Positions 11,218-21,874 of a stretch of 64,000 bases of DNA are shown piece by piece. Each line of letters starts with the position of its first letter. Position 1 is the first letter of the stretch. Under the pieces are notes generated by a model, which searched no databases, had not been told where the DNA came from, and saw nothing but the letters and a program-made list of their open reading frames with translations. The DNA comes from Ctena decussata (lineage: Eukaryota; Mollusca; Bivalvia; Lucinida; Lucinidae), in contig OZ022510.1 of assembly GCA_963989385.1 (NCBI GenBank), positions 32,803,448 through 32,867,447 on the forward strand, given 5' to 3'. Made by a program: the position numbers and the translations under genes.

Positions 11218-11340
11218 AGCCGCGACATGACAAAACCAACAAAAGGGCATGTGCACACAGCGAAGACCTATAACATCCTGGGCTTCCAGTCTGATAAGAG
11301 TCTTCGCTGTGCGTTTGAAGGATAGCTAAGGGTCTACGCA
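11218..11340. mobile_element. Palindromic MITE, left half only
   Basis: 'agccgcgacatgacaaaacc' through 'ctgataagagtcttcgctgt' to 'atagctaagggtctacgca' matches the left half of the MITE family. The right half is missing. Confidence 0.75.
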
Positions 11341-11798
11341 TTGTTTAGCATATTATCGTTTATGATATAATGTCATTCTTGACGCTTTTTGTGTCTTTGA
11401 AATGATCGGATTGATCCTAATTTATTTGTCAATCCTGACTTTGGGAACCATCCAAATGACTACTTTAGATGTGAGCTTTTTTAAAATAAAGTGATTAACC
11501 TATTTTGAGAAAATGCTGACGAGGGCTAATTTGAACGTTCTTGTTTCTAGATTTCCTGTTTTTATCTCACTTTCCCAAACCGCAACAAAATGAAAAGTGA
11601 TTGCTTTGTCATTCAATTGTCTAATCATAGAAACAATTCAATTCCACTATCAAATAATCCAATCCGTGTTAGGCGAGTGAAATAGAAAGAAGCAGCGCTC
11701 TCTTAATTATCTAAGTTACATATTAAGTAATGTGCAAAATGAGCATACGCAGACTCAATCACAGAGAAGATTTTTTTTTCAAGACTGAGCAATGTATT
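11341..11798. other. Stretch without recognisable gene
   Basis: AT-rich sequence with no open frame of note. A CTGACGAGGGCTAAT word near 11517 resembles a hammerhead core but lacks GAAA and pairing stems. Confidence 0.5.
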
Positions 11799-12023
11799 TG
11801 AGCTGCGTTACGACAAAGCCAAAAAAGTGGCATGTGCGCCCAGCGAAGACTCCGGTCAGCCTGGGCATCCGCCAGTCTAATGTGCGCTTAAAGCGTAGCT
11901 GAGGTCTAATCTATCTCTATGCCGACAGCGAAGACTCTGACCAGGCCGGGCAGCTGCCAAGGCTGATCTGTGTCTTCGCTGGTCGCACATGCCACCTTGT
12001 TGGTTCAGTCATGTCGCGGTTCA
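11799..12023. mobile_element. Palindromic MITE, full copy
   Basis: The ends are 'tgagctgcgttacgac' and 'atgtcgcggttca' (imperfect TIR). The two arms each contain 'agcgaagactc' with 'cagcctgggca' or its complement, and the centre is 'tgcgcttaaagcgtagctgaggtct'. This copy is moderately diverged from the consensus. Confidence 0.8.
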
Positions 12024-12317
12024 TTTCATGTTTGCCAGAACGTAGCAGAGCCTGCTCTCCTGCTTAAAGTCTCATCAATAAACATCTACAGAGAAGTTTA
12101 GTTTTCCTGTACTGCTCATTAAAATGGCCTGAACTGATAGAATTGCAAAATCTCAGCGTCTTTGTCTCTTAAGAGGAGTACGATAAATGCTTTATACTAT
12201 TCAGAAACTTTTAGATTGAGTTTAGTTGCTTAAATCATTACTAAATACGCTATATGACTTACAGGTATCAGAACGGTCGCCGTTTCACATGGTAAATGCC
12301 ATCATTTATTTATCCAG
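12024..12317. other. Stretch without recognisable gene
   Basis: Ordinary AT-rich sequence between a MITE and the TRIM-like array. Nothing recognisable. Confidence 0.5.
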
Positions 12318-12541
12318 TGTTACGGGCCAACTCTCCTACCCTCCAATATCTACAATTGCAGATTTGCGTATAGCTTCGTATATATTCAATCTCTGACAAC
12401 TGCGTCAGGGAGTTATCTCTTTGGCTCAGTGGTTAGAGCATAGGACTATCACCCGGGAGTTCGATTTCGAATCCCAGCAAACGTCTGGAATTTTTTTCAG
12501 CTATGCTTTGGTCCGTTTGTTACGGCAGCAATGTCGTAAGA
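12318..12541 (+). repeat. LTR 1 of the TRIM-like element
   Basis: Begins TGTTACGGGCCAACTCTCC and ends GTCGTAAGA. Box A TGGCTCAGTGG is at 12422-12432, with a box B-like 'tttcgaatccc' about 40 bp on. It is followed directly by a PBS with one mismatch (12542-12559). Confidence 0.8.
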
Positions 12542-12623
12542 TGGGGGCTCGTCCGAGATAGGACATTCTAAGCCAAAATGGCTTTCAGTCATCATAAATG
12601 ATGACTTCCTTGAAGTGGGGGAG

Positions 12624-12844
12624 TGTTACGGGCCAACTCTCCTACCTTCCAATATTTACAAATGTAGATTTGCGCATAGCTTCGTATATATTCAATCTCT
12701 GACAAATGCGTCAGAGAGTTAACTCTTTGGCTCAGTGGTTAGAGCATTGGGCTATCACCCGGGCGGTCCGTGTTCGAATCTCAGCAAAATACTGGATTTT
12801 TTTCAGCTCTTTGGTCCGTTTGTTGCGGCAGCAATGTCGTAAGA
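12624..12844 (+). repeat. LTR 2 of the TRIM-like element
   Basis: Same ends as LTR 1. Box A is at 12728-12738 and box B-like GTGTTCGAATCTC at about 12770. It is both the 3' LTR of the first unit and the 5' LTR of the second. Confidence 0.8.
12718..12790 (+). promoter_or_regulatory. tRNA-like internal Pol III promoter in LTR 2
   Basis: Box A TGGCTCAGTGG, a D-arm that pairs (GCTC/GAGC), an anticodon-arm-like CTATCACCCGGG and box B GTGTTCGAATC lie in tRNA-like spacing. The acceptor ends do not pair, so this is a tRNA-like promoter rather than a functional tRNA. The same module occurs in LTR 1 (about 12412-12482) and LTR 3 (about 13020-13092). Confidence 0.7.
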
Positions 12845-12862
12845 TGGGGGCTCGTCCGGGAT
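12845..12862 (+). promoter_or_regulatory. tRNA-Pro type primer-binding site
   Basis: TGGGGGCTCGTCCGGGAT lies immediately after LTR 2. It is the complement of the 3' end of tRNA-Pro including CCA, a primer-binding site well known from LTR retroelements. The copy after LTR 1 (12542-12559) has one mismatch. Confidence 0.8.
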
Positions 12863-12926
12863 ACGACATTATTAACCGAAATGGCTTTCAGTCATCATAA
12901 ATGATGACTTCCTTGAAGTGGGGGAG

Positions 12927-13151
12927 TGTTACGGGCCAACTCTCCTACCTTCCAATATCTACAATAGTAGATTTGCGTATAGCTTCGTATATATTCAATC
13001 TCTGACAAATGCGTCAGGGAGTTAACTCTTTTGCTCTGTGGTTAGAGCATTGGACTATCACCCGGGAGTTCCGGGTTCTAATCCCAGCAAACGTCTGGAA
13101 TTTTTTTCAGCTATGCTTTAATCCGTTTGTTACGGCAGCAATGTCGTAAGA
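12927..13151 (+). repeat. LTR 3 of the TRIM-like element
   Basis: Same start and end as LTRs 1 and 2. It is followed by unrelated sequence ('ccgtcatttt') instead of a PBS, which fixes the LTR end. Box A is weakened here (TTGCTCTGTGG at about 13031); box B-like GGGTTCTAATCCC lies near 13073. Confidence 0.8.
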
Positions 13152-13347
13152 CCGTCATTTTTTCTGTTTTGTCCGTATTTTGCCTTAACGTAACAATCTT
13201 GTTTGTACGTAAATCAAAATGTTGTTTGTTTTATAGTTTTATGTCCACGGTAAGCACTATCGTCATGTCGGGACGGTCAGTTAACATAACCACACTATTC
13301 CTGCGCAGGCTTAGACCTCCTAAGCGGTCGACCAGTATTAAGTAGCT

Positions 13348-13467
13348 GACAACTGCGCTTGAATCAGCGGAAGGAGAAGCGAAATTAAGTGGCCGGAGCG
13401 GGTATCGAACCCGGGACCTCTGGCTGTTGAGACAGACGCGATACCGACTGCGCTATGCGGTCCGGCA
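13348..13467 (-). mobile_element. tRNA-derived SINE head, copy 1
   Basis: On the minus strand: CCGGACCGCATAGCGCAGTC, a tRNA-like anticodon arm, then AGAGGTCCCGGGTTCGATAC with the B box, then 'cacttaatttcgcttctcct' and 'tccgctgattcaagcgcagt'. The same head and tail occur at 26768-26888. The element is short and could be a 5' fragment. Confidence 0.75.
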
Positions 13468-13663
13468 AATCAAAATAGTGGTAGAATTCTTTTTTTCCTT
13501 CTTCTATGGGGGGATTGCAGACCCTTTTATTCAACAGCGTCGCCAACTCAATGCGATTGTTGCAATCAGAACGAGTCGCTTTTCAAAGAAACTAAGAAGA
13601 CAAAATGGAAAACAATACAAGTGCATAGCAAAACACCGGCGTACATGTACTATGGCATCATAA

Positions 13664-13876
13664 CAGTTTAACGGCTCTTTGAGACAGTATTGCAATCTAA
13701 TATAAAGCCATCTCCCAGACAGAGGTAGACACAAGAGAGATATGATATGCCAGAAAAAAAAAACGTCCAAACAAACCCCACTCATACGTACTGCAAGCAC
13801 AGAAGGCTTTTGTCCTACTAGTATCCAAATTAGTAGGACGCCCCGGCACTGAAAGTTACCCAGCACCATCGCCAGA
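13664..13876 (-). mobile_element. High-copy SINE-like repeat (family S), minus orientation
   Basis: On the minus strand it runs from 'ggcgatggtgctgggtaact' through 'cagtgccggggcgtcctact', a pyrimidine-rich middle and 'gagacggct' to 'gtctcaaagagccgttaa'. About ten copies lie in the window. No coding potential; frames across it are shadows. Preceding 13468-13663 is unremarkable. Confidence 0.75.
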
Positions 13877-14492
13877 GCCGAGCGTCACCGTACATGTAGG
13901 TGACTTATTAGAAAAGCAAATAAGGTCAGACGGTTTTTATGGTTTCTGAACAGTGGTTTTAAGCCCATTTCCCGATTTGAGAAATGCTAACAGGTTTTTG
14001 TAAACAATCTGGATATGCGTAAACCGAATATACCTGCGGATACGCTGTCGTATTATGCAACTGATTTTTTTCGATATCTTCAGAAACACCATTGTTCTAT
14101 ACTAAACAGAAAAAATGCTTATTGCAAATTGCTTGACCCATTTTTCTTTCTCAAAAAATGGAACAAGGACAAAGGTTCAAAATTATCTTCAAATATATCC
14201 TTTTCTAGGTTTGTACTGTTCATGTTCATTTAATTAAGTTCGTGACAATCATTAAGCAAATGGCAGTTTAACAGTGTTGCATGTCTGTTAGTCCTTGTTC
14301 CTTCCCGCGTCGCACAACACTTTCAAACACGAGCTGCGTCACGCAGGATCAAAAAAAAAAAATATAGAAAGACATTAAGGACAGCGGAAAAGATGTGATT
14401 GCGACTCGAATCAATTAATAATGTCAGATTCCGGAAAGAAGTGGTTTTAGCGTTTTCAAAGATGCAGTGAAAGTAAAATAATTATTATGGCA
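13877..14492. other. Stretch without recognisable gene
   Basis: AT-rich with an A tract at about 14349. The 72-codon frame at 14015-14233 has no recognisable domain. Confidence 0.5.
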
Positions 14493-14729
14493 GAGCCGCG
14501 ACACGAGAAAACCAACAATGTGGTTGTTCGTCCAGTGCAGACTCAGATCAGCCTGGGTATTTGCCAAGTCTGATCAGAGTCTTCGCTAAGCATTTACAGG
14601 GTAGCTAAAGGTCTAAGCTACCTCCATGCGGACAGCGAAGAATCTGATCAGACTGGGCGGATGCCCAGGCTGATCTGAGTCTGCGCTGGGCGCACAACCA
14701 CTTTGTTGGTTTTGTCGTGTCGCGGCTCA
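14493..14729. mobile_element. Palindromic MITE, full copy close to consensus
   Basis: Ends 'gagccgcgacacgagaaaac' and 'ttttgtcgtgtcgcggctca' are nearly perfect inverted repeats. Both arms contain nested inverted words ('cagatcagcctgggta', 'gcccaggctgatctgag'). It is flanked by AT-rich sequence and is one of the least decayed copies. Confidence 0.85.
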
Positions 14730-15798
14730 ATTATATAGTATACTCATGATGTATACGAGTGGTTTAAATGATGTTTCCGTCTGGACCGATGTACTTGTGG
14801 CGGAAATACTGCACTTTAAAATACAAAAAGTAGCACGATCCGATGAGAACGTATTTTGTTCCACAGTTTCTGTTCGTTATTTTCCTCACATCTTAGGTGC
14901 ATAAATGCGTCATAGTGCCATATGCAACAGAAAATTAAATTATTTGAGAATAAATTAAATGGCGTCATAGATATGTTATCAAAGCAAAAATGGAATTACC
15001 AAATGTACTGGTACTTAGCACTTTGGCATAATGTCGTCTTGATGACGTCACTTTGACGTCAATATAAACTTTTAGTCACTATGGTAACAAATATATGTCG
15101 TCATTGGTATAGAAGCATGGCAAACAATGTATGTCATGCTTCGCTTATTTTCAATGACATATCAAACTGAATTTCTTTCAACAGAAACTTCAGTTATTCT
15201 CAAACAAATGACTTTTCTTAAGCCATTTAATTCTTTGTTAGAACTCGTAAAAAGTTAATCTGCGATTGAATTGCATTCTGTTTTACAATGCTATATCCGT
15301 TAGGTTTGGAAGGTAACTTGTTCTATCTAAAATACTCAGACTTTTGATTTTACCCTCGGAATGAATTACTTCGAGATTCTCCCCTAAAATTCTATCAAAT
15401 GTAAAAGAGATACATTTGACAAACAAATAATTTTGTAATTCCTCTATGTATCATATACACTATAACCGAGTAAATTTCAGCTACTATATTTGGCCTATTT
15501 AGGATAATATCGAAAACATTTTGTCTTTAGATAATTTCGAGGAGTCTTAAGATATAAGATTTTCGAAAAATATTAATTCAGATGAAAGCAGTGTTCAACG
15601 TTTGACGATCTTTAGTAGTTCAAAATTTGCTGATTTCGACTCTTGTCTTTTTAAAACATTTGTTGACAGTCAACTTGTGAGCGAACCGGCGATTATTTGA
15701 GGAGAATGTAAAACCTTACATGCTAGGAACAACGACTGAAGGCTCTTTTAACCACAGAAAAAGAAAACAATATCAATTTGGAATAGAGTACACTAGAC
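14730..15798. other. Stretch without recognisable gene; two CRE palindromes
   Basis: No gene is seen. TGACGTCA occurs twice within 19 bp (15043-15050 and 15054-15061). A small 'aagcatg...catgctt' hairpin lies at about 15112-15142. Confidence 0.5.
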
Positions 15799-15948
15799 CA
15801 CAGGCGCTTGAAGTTCTATGCTAAAAAAACCCCTCAAAACCCTTTATACTTGACGCAGTCTATAGGTCATTTCTTCAAAATGGCTCATAAACTAGATGTT
15901 TAGCGGCATTGAAATATGTTTCATAGCATAGAACTTCAAGCGCCTGTG
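15799..15948. mobile_element. Short foldback with 24-bp perfect arms
   Basis: CACAGGCGCTTGAAGTTCTA (plus TGCT) at 15799-15822 is exactly inverted at 15925-15948 around a 102-bp loop. Pairing continues outward imperfectly ('tag' on both sides). It is probably a MITE. A frame starting inside the right arm (15916) is a shadow. Confidence 0.7.
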
Positions 15949-17104
15949 ACTAGACTACATGTAGCAGGCAATGATCAGGGACTGGCCCAATCGTTAAGCA
16001 CGTATATATACTTTCGTACAGGCAAGCTGAAACGCGTTCTCCATGCAAATTCCTTGCAGACATTTCGTAAATGCCGGCTATTTGAAAACAATCCGGAGAT
16101 GAAAAATGATACAGAATTGTGGCACTGGACAAAAGATAAAGACAACGAAAATGAAACAAAAAAAAAAGAGAACAAAAATAATTAAACAAACCAAACGCCT
16201 CATATGCATCGAAAGCATCGTAACAGGTGACTCTTGACACTAGAGCTTTGCACCTTGAAATTTCATATGTCGAGCTTTGTCTTTCTCAAGCGAACGGCAC
16301 AGATTTGCATTTTGTCAATTATTGTACAATGTAGATGAAGTAGTCAATATATCTCTCTATCTCAAACTAATTGCGCGCCTAAGATATTCATTAAATACTG
16401 TCTATCCAACAGTTTACGAAAGGCTTGTCAGTCATGTCTCAAAGTTTCTTATATTGTTTCCAGGATGTCAGACCTTGCGTGAAATTTACTAATTACATAC
16501 AGTTTCATTTCATAAGAATAGCGCTTGATGGTCGGGTTGAAACCTAGACTTCAAACAGAACTCGAATATACTTATTGTTTCTCTGACAATTTAGATGTAA
16601 AGGACTCCGCAACAAAAGTGGCAAAGAAGTTTTTTAGGATTACACAATTACAGAACAAATAACCTCAAAGGCATTCAAAGTAAAATGATAATGGTAAACC
16701 CGCCGAAATTACTGTAGCTGAAACACTACAGAAGACTAAGTAGCAAGATTACTAACATTTTTACGCGGTCTTACTGTTTTTGAACGTAAGATGCACTTCG
16801 CAAAGATAAGGTTAGCAACTTTAAAAGATATTACTTATTCAAATCGACCGGGACTCACAATATTCAGTATAAAGTAATAAAAACAAAATCTGGATATGGT
16901 GCTTGATCCTTTGGAACAGAGGAAAACTTTGTATGTGGTACGGTTAAAGGCAGTAGGAGATTAGGCCTGATTCAGTCATTCATGCAGTCTGCTGAAGAGT
17001 GCAACGTCCCTCACTCGCATCTGGTGTGCATACCGTAATTTTAGCCCATAAATATATTACATTTGTAAATAATACGCTTGAGAAGAAAACGATCATAAGA
17101 TATA
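15949..17104. other. Stretch without recognisable gene
   Basis: Overlapping short frames on both strands at 15950-16240 and 16277-16492 have no recognisable domain. An A-rich run lies at 16156-16170. Nothing else is identified. Confidence 0.5.
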
Positions 17105-17340
17105 TGAGCCGCGACACAAGAAAACCAACAATGTGGGTGTGCGCCCAGCGCAGACTTAGATCAGTTTGAGCATACGCCAAGTTTGCTCAGACCCTTCGTT
17201 AAGTGCTCAAAAGGTAGTTAAGGGTCTAAGCTACCCCTATGTGGACAGCGAAGACTGATAAGACTGGGCAGATGCCCAGGCTGATCTGAGTCTGCGCTGG
17301 GCGCACAACCAAATTGTTGGTTTTTCCGTGTCGTGGCTCA
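17105..17340. mobile_element. Palindromic MITE, full copy with TA/TATA target duplication
   Basis: TGAGCCGCGACACAAGAAAA at the left and TTTTTCCGTGTCGTGGCTCA at the right are inverted. The element is flanked by TATA on both sides (17101-17104 and 17341-17344), fitting a Tc1/mariner-type TA target. Full length is 236 bp. Confidence 0.85.
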
Positions 17341-17580
17341 TATATGAGTACACCGCTGTGTTTTGGCGCCATCTTTACAAAGAGGAACTTGCATGATTTC
17401 TTGCGTGTTTCCCTCCCAAAAAGGGTCTACTCTTAAAAAATAGGCCCATAGAGGAGCAAATCTTTCCATTAAAAGTTGACCCCTTTGAGATGGGATGCAT
17501 GAAAGAAAACGGAATAAATAATTTTCCTGATAGTGTACCAATTCAATAATACCTTAACATACGCCTTAAGCTTGATAGGA
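17341..17580. other. Possible single unit of the 55-57 kb repeat family
   Basis: 'gcgccatctttacaaagagg' with 'gagcaaatctttcc' resembles the units at 55.1-57.8 kb, but the match is loose. Confidence 0.3.
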
Positions 17581-17760
17581 GTCCCGGTAGCTCAGCTGGT
17601 TAAGCGCTGGCCTACTAATCTAGCGGACTGGGTTCGAGCCCTACTTGAGGCGAGAATCTTTCCTACCTTAAACGGGCTTCCACTGCACACAGCTTTTCAT
17701 TATCACCGTCCATCGTCCTGATATAACTGCAATGCTAATGAAAAGGACGTAAACTCACAA
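17581..17760 (+). mobile_element. tRNA-derived SINE (tRNA-like head)
   Basis: The head GTCCCGGTAGCTCAGCTGGT with TTAAGCGCTGG is a good box A and D arm, and CTGGGTTCGAGCCCTA is box B. The acceptor ends do not pair, so it is not a functional tRNA. The tail includes 'gaaaaggacgtaaactcaca'. A diverged relative is at 37467-37650. Confidence 0.65.
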
Positions 17761-19095
17761 GTCATCCATCCAGCTTTGGTTTGATGAAGGCGTTTCCTGA
17801 CAGATATTGCGTAGTTTTCCAGTATGATCAGACATTATCTGAAACGTCCTCCACGACATCGTTTTCAAAAACATGTACTAGAGGATACAAATCTTAATCC
17901 TGCAAATTGGTGTGTTTGTTACAGTTTGCGCACGTAGCATCAAATCTCAATCCAGCAAAATAATTAGAAAATGCACAGACTTAGGTGTTTCTTTTCCTGA
18001 CAAAATTGATTAAGAGTTCCAGAATGGACAACAGGATTAATTACATATATTGGTTTCTGATTTCTCAATGAAAATATATGTAGTGACCTCTCTTTAGAAA
18101 CATTTCTACGAGACGTTTCTATCGAGGGTCACAGTGTGTTTTCATAGAAAAAAAACGAAAAAATTATTTCTAAATTATCCCTGTTAAACCTTCTTATCTG
18201 GAACTCTGTGATGACTGCGTCTGAAAGACAGCATCATTCATATTAACACCTTAATGAAATTATGCTCTCAATTGAATTTACTAATTTCGTGTTTGCTTGT
18301 AATGTTGTGTTTTAAAGCTCAAGACAAAATGCTCCCTGATCCAACATTCAAACTTGAATCCGTCTGACGCGGTTCCAAACGCCGGTTCTCAAGAACTTAT
18401 CGACTTACCAAACATGGACTCAAAGTACTAAACAAAGAAGGAAGTCTGTGACGATTACCTCAACGGGTCCATATTTGGAGTTATACATGTGTAGGTCACG
18501 TAAATAGTCTAAAGGTAAGCTGACTAGCAAGCCTATTTTCGTTTTTCTGTCTGTCACCCCCCAAAAAATCGTCCAAATCAGTAAAGCTACATTGTAATTG
18601 CATTAATTATTAATTTTACCTAGCCAAATATTTGGAAAGAGTCGCGTGTGTTTTCTCTGTTAAGACTTTATTGTGTCATTTCCTGACAATCCGCCACATA
18701 AAGTTACTTCATAGAGTCTCCTTAACATGAAGTGCATATCGGCCTAGAACAAATTACCTTGCACACCACGACTTTTGTTTTGTTTTCTTGATGACCGAAA
18801 CCGACATGAAAAAATGGTTCCGTATACATATTTAATTTCTGCTAAGTAGTCTTGAAATCTTTAAACTTAGTTGTCGTACCGTATATAATTTTGAACAGTT
18901 TTTACGATGATAACCTTTTGTAATTTACGATACATATAACAGACATAGCGGTTACCTAAAATGACAAATGTTTTAATAAACTACACATGTACATGTAATA
19001 TGTTTTTGGCACATGAATATGATCCATGAGCAACAAACAAAATGAAACGCGGATCAGTCAAACTCACATAGTTTGACACTTTATGTGTTGTCCAT
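17761..19095. other. Stretch without recognisable gene
   Basis: Plain AT-rich sequence. A short fragment at about 18770-18795 ('cttgcacaccacgacttttg') resembles the flank of foldback element A. No gene found. Confidence 0.5.
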
Positions 19096-19310
19096 CAATT
19101 CAACACCATCGCCACTCCACCTCTATCTAGGAAGTCGCCCAACCCGACGTTCGCACCTCTAGCTAGAAACACTTCCTAGATAGAGTAGGGTGGTCTGGTC
19201 GGGCGATGGTGCTGGGTACCTTTCAGTGCTGAGACGTCCTACTAATTTATTTAGGTAAAAGTAGGGCAAATGCCTACTGTACGAACTTGCAGAAGGTGCG
19301 GATGGTAGTT
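19096..19310. repeat. Head-to-head inverted repeat containing a family S SINE
   Basis: 'caacaccatcgcc' and 'tctatctaggaagt' (19100-19138) are inverted at about 19166-19214 ('acttcctagatagagta', 'gggcgatggtgctg'). The right arm continues as a plus-strand family S copy ('gtcctactaatttatt', 'gtagggcaaatgcctactgt') to about 19310. Confidence 0.6.
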
Positions 19311-19446
19311 GTTACTCTGTCTAACAAGGAATCAGAACCTTTTCTGATACATGTACATGTACCTGCTTACCCAAACCCGTTCTACTATATATCTGTTCCA
19401 TTGAATTGCTGTTAAAGTATTATAGAATTCACTAGACTATCATAAA

Positions 19447-19650
19447 TGTCGCGACACGACGAGACCAACAAAGTGGCATGTGCGCTCGGCGAAGACTCAG
19501 ATCAGCCTGGCCATCCGCCCAGTCTGATCAAACTCTTCTCTGTGCGCTTACAGGATGGCTAAGGGTCTATGCTATCTCTCCAAGTGGACAGCGAAGACTG
19601 ATCAGGCTGGGCGAATGCCACATTTTTGGATTTTCTCGTGTCGCGGCTCA
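19447..19650. mobile_element. Palindromic MITE, internally shortened copy
   Basis: 'tgtcgcgacacgacgagacc' to 'tctcgtgtcgcggctca', with the usual 'cgaagactcagatcagcctg'. Part of the right arm is deleted, giving 204 bp. TAAA flanks both sides. Confidence 0.8.
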
Positions 19651-20093
19651 TAAATGTCACGGCTTTGTATGACACCCAAGATCGAAATGCAAGACATTGC
19701 AGCCGAAATTAAAATTGGTTTTGATTTGGACACCTAATGGGTTATTTGAATCCAGACATCATATTTGCATAATAGTGATCTGTCGTCACAATAAAGAAAA
19801 TTATCTGGATATAATGCGCATAATAAATTGCAATTCAGCTGCTAAAGAGACCTCAGACGTCATCTTTAATACTGTTTTATTTCTTTTTAAATGTAGAACG
19901 GTAATTTCCAGACAGAGATATCATGTCTTAGACTGTTTAAACTTTATAAAATGTCTCTTGAGATCCGTCTAATGCCTTTGAAATTTTAAAGCTAGTGTAC
20001 TGTTCAAGATTCAATAAATGTTTGGATCACCTACGCATTTCGCATACTCCACGGTATGTCGAATATGACAAAGTTGAGTAATATGAATCAGAT
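19651..20093. other. Stretch without recognisable gene
   Basis: A 91-codon plus-strand frame (19697-19972) shows no domain. Nothing else is seen. Confidence 0.45.
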
Positions 20094-20320
20094 CAGGGGC
20101 CGTATGCATAAAACGACTTAAGTGGTTGCTATGCTGTTGCTAAGGCTACATTCCTTTGAAGGAGATTCCCTACAACTATGAAATTTGCTCTGGAGGAATA
20201 GTCTTACAAAGACTGTTCCTCCAGACCAAATTTCATAGTTGTAGGGAATCTCCTTTATAGATATTTAGCCTTAGCAAAAGCATAGCAACGACTTAAGTGA
20301 CTTTATGAATACGGCCCCTG
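20094..20320. mobile_element. Full-length palindromic MITE with CAGGGGCC termini (hAT-like)
   Basis: CAGGGGCCGTATGCATAAAA at the left is inverted at the right (ATGAATACGGCCCCTG). Arms of about 105 bp pair almost throughout, including 'ggagattccctacaactatg' with its complement, around a centre 'gtcttacaaagac'. CAGGGGCC ends suggest hAT, but no 8-bp TSD is visible (aatcagat / tgcattaa). Confidence 0.75.
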
Positions 20321-21272
20321 TGCATTAAATGAGCCAAAATGTAACTGAATATCGTCTACCATAGCTTCGTTATGCCTGAAATGCGGATTCTTACCAATGT
20401 CTATGTTGTTAATATTTTGTGCTTTTTAGAGCAAGAAAATACCCAAATCATTTGATTGCATATTGATTGCATATTGATATTCTTTTCACTTGCCAATAGG
20501 GTGCCTCTTTGATATATAAAGGAAAGAGCTGCATCCCAACTGAAATGCACAATGTCAGATTAAATTGTAAATAAGCGCAGACTGATCCAGCTAGGGCATA
20601 AAATCCTCAACAAAGCTCGACAGATTTTTATTTTATTATTCTAGATGAATATTTTTATGCAGTCAATTCCAAGTGTAAATTTCAAATTGTAAGAGCGTTG
20701 ACAAAAACCCTATAAAAGTCTACTTTGAGCATGTTGAGATACCTTAAGCTTGTGAAATGCGCAGACGCTAGGATATGGTGCAGAGGATTGCGGGTTCATA
20801 TACCCGTTGTTGCAGTTCCAAATACTTTTTTAAACACTGTAATCATTTCTAATTTATAAAGTGTCTGTTTTCTAAATAGATGACAAAAACTCTTTTATTT
20901 CTGCGACTTTTTAGCGAAAGGTTATCTATCGTGAGTATCTATCGTGAGTAATTATTTTTGACGTTAACTAACAGATTACTCAGTACAAGTTGGTTGAGCC
21001 CCGAGGTGCAATTAGTTGTGCGCTCGACTCATGATCTAACGGTCTTGGTTTAAACATATTTTATTCAGAAATATCAACAGAAACAAACATTGTATACAAT
21101 TAATTAAGGATCAGAACGAAAGCAAATACTTATTAAGTTCTTCTCCTAACGGTCTTAAGATCGACATCTGTCAGGCCCCATCTGGTATCTTAAGGAGTTT
21201 CTTTCTAACATAAATATATCACTTCCTGGTGTAGAAACGCATGTTTCTTTTATACGTTTGAATGAATTATAG
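20321..21272. other. Stretch without recognisable gene
   Basis: Plain AT-rich sequence with small direct duplications ('gattgcatattg' at about 20455 and 'tatctatcgtgag' at about 20925). No gene. Confidence 0.5.
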
Positions 21273-21357
21273 AGATTTCTCGGTGAAATCGAAACTAATA
21301 ATCTCACTGTTTAAAACAGTGAAATTATCACTTTCGATTTCACCGTTTAAGAAATTT
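21273..21357. repeat. Hairpin (foldback D)
   Basis: 'cggtgaaatcgaaa' and 'ctcactgtttt' on the left pair with 'aaacagtgaaattatcac' and 'tttcgatttcaccg' on the right. It is followed about 100 bp later by a TGACGTCA (21462-21469). Confidence 0.7.
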
Positions 21358-21722
21358 GATTTTTGTTAAATAGCCTCAAGTTTTTGTTGACTAATTGGCT
21401 AAATCTTATCTGGCTTGACAAATTTTACGTCACGCATGTTTGCACGTCATTACGACGTTAATGACGTCACTTAAAGCGCCAACGTAACATTGTTACTGCA
21501 CGCGACGTCGGGCCGCCTGAGTGTCCTGTATAAATTCGTTCTTGGCAATTTTTTTTAGGTCTGTTTATTAAAATGGTATTTAAAGCTATTTTTCATACCC
21601 AATAAACACGCTGGAAGCATCAAATTTGACGCAAAACGGCTAGAAAAAAAATTGTTTTCCTGTCGTGATGGCTGATGCTCTTAAATAAACAGAATTATTG
21701 CGATTTTTAAGCATAAAAAAAT

Positions 21723-21874
21723 AGAAAATTTGACTTTTTCAGTGTAAGATGAATTTTTATTTCACTCATGAACACCAAATGTGGTATTTTCGCCACTCGT
21801 GAAAATACTGCTTTTGGTGTCCATTCGGTGAAATAAAAATCGATCTTACACTGAAAAAGTCAAATATCCTCTAT
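21723..21874. repeat. Hairpin with about 65-bp arms (foldback E)
   Basis: 'gactttttcagtgtaagat' and 'gaatttttatttca' on the left are inverted on the right ('tgaaataaaaatcg', 'atcttacactgaaaaagtc'). Centre 'ggtattttcgccactcgtga'. No protein. Confidence 0.75.

Larger units (their letters stand above)
12318..13151 (+). mobile_element. TRIM-like retroelement, LTR-internal-LTR-internal-LTR, with Pol III promoter in each LTR
   Basis: Three direct repeats (12318-12541, 12624-12844, 12927-13151; 221-225 bp) alternate with two 82-83 bp internal domains. Each repeat starts TGTTACGGGCC and ends CGTAAGA, a near-inverted terminus like an LTR. The base after the repeat starts TGGGGGCTCGTCCGGGAT (12845-12862), the classic 18-nt complement of tRNA-Pro 3' ends, and each internal domain ends in the purine tract 'aagtgggggag' just before the next TGTTACG. 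These are PBS and PPT in the right places. The third repeat stops at the LTR/PBS junction, as a 3' LTR should. There is no coding capacity, so it is a TRIM-type element. Every LTR contains a tRNA-like A and B box, reminiscent of the plant Cassandra TRIMs, which carry 5S rRNA promoters. No clear TSD was found ('tccag' versus 'ccgtc'). Confidence 0.8.

Noticed and set aside
11517..11540. CTGACGAGGGCTAATTT as a third hammerhead core
   Set aside because: There is no GAAA after a stem II and no stem I or III pairing.
12318..13151. Simple 306-bp satellite rather than a retroelement
   Set aside because: The third repeat ends exactly at the LTR/PBS boundary, and PBS and purine tract occupy the canonical positions, which a plain satellite would not predict.
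17581..17652. Functional tRNA gene
   Set aside because: A and B boxes are good, but the acceptor strands do not pair and a SINE-like tail with a second copy (37467) exists.
20094..20320. hAT target duplication around the CAGGGGCC MITE
   Set aside because: The eight bases on either side (aatcagat, tgcattaa) do not match, so superfamily assignment rests on the ends only.
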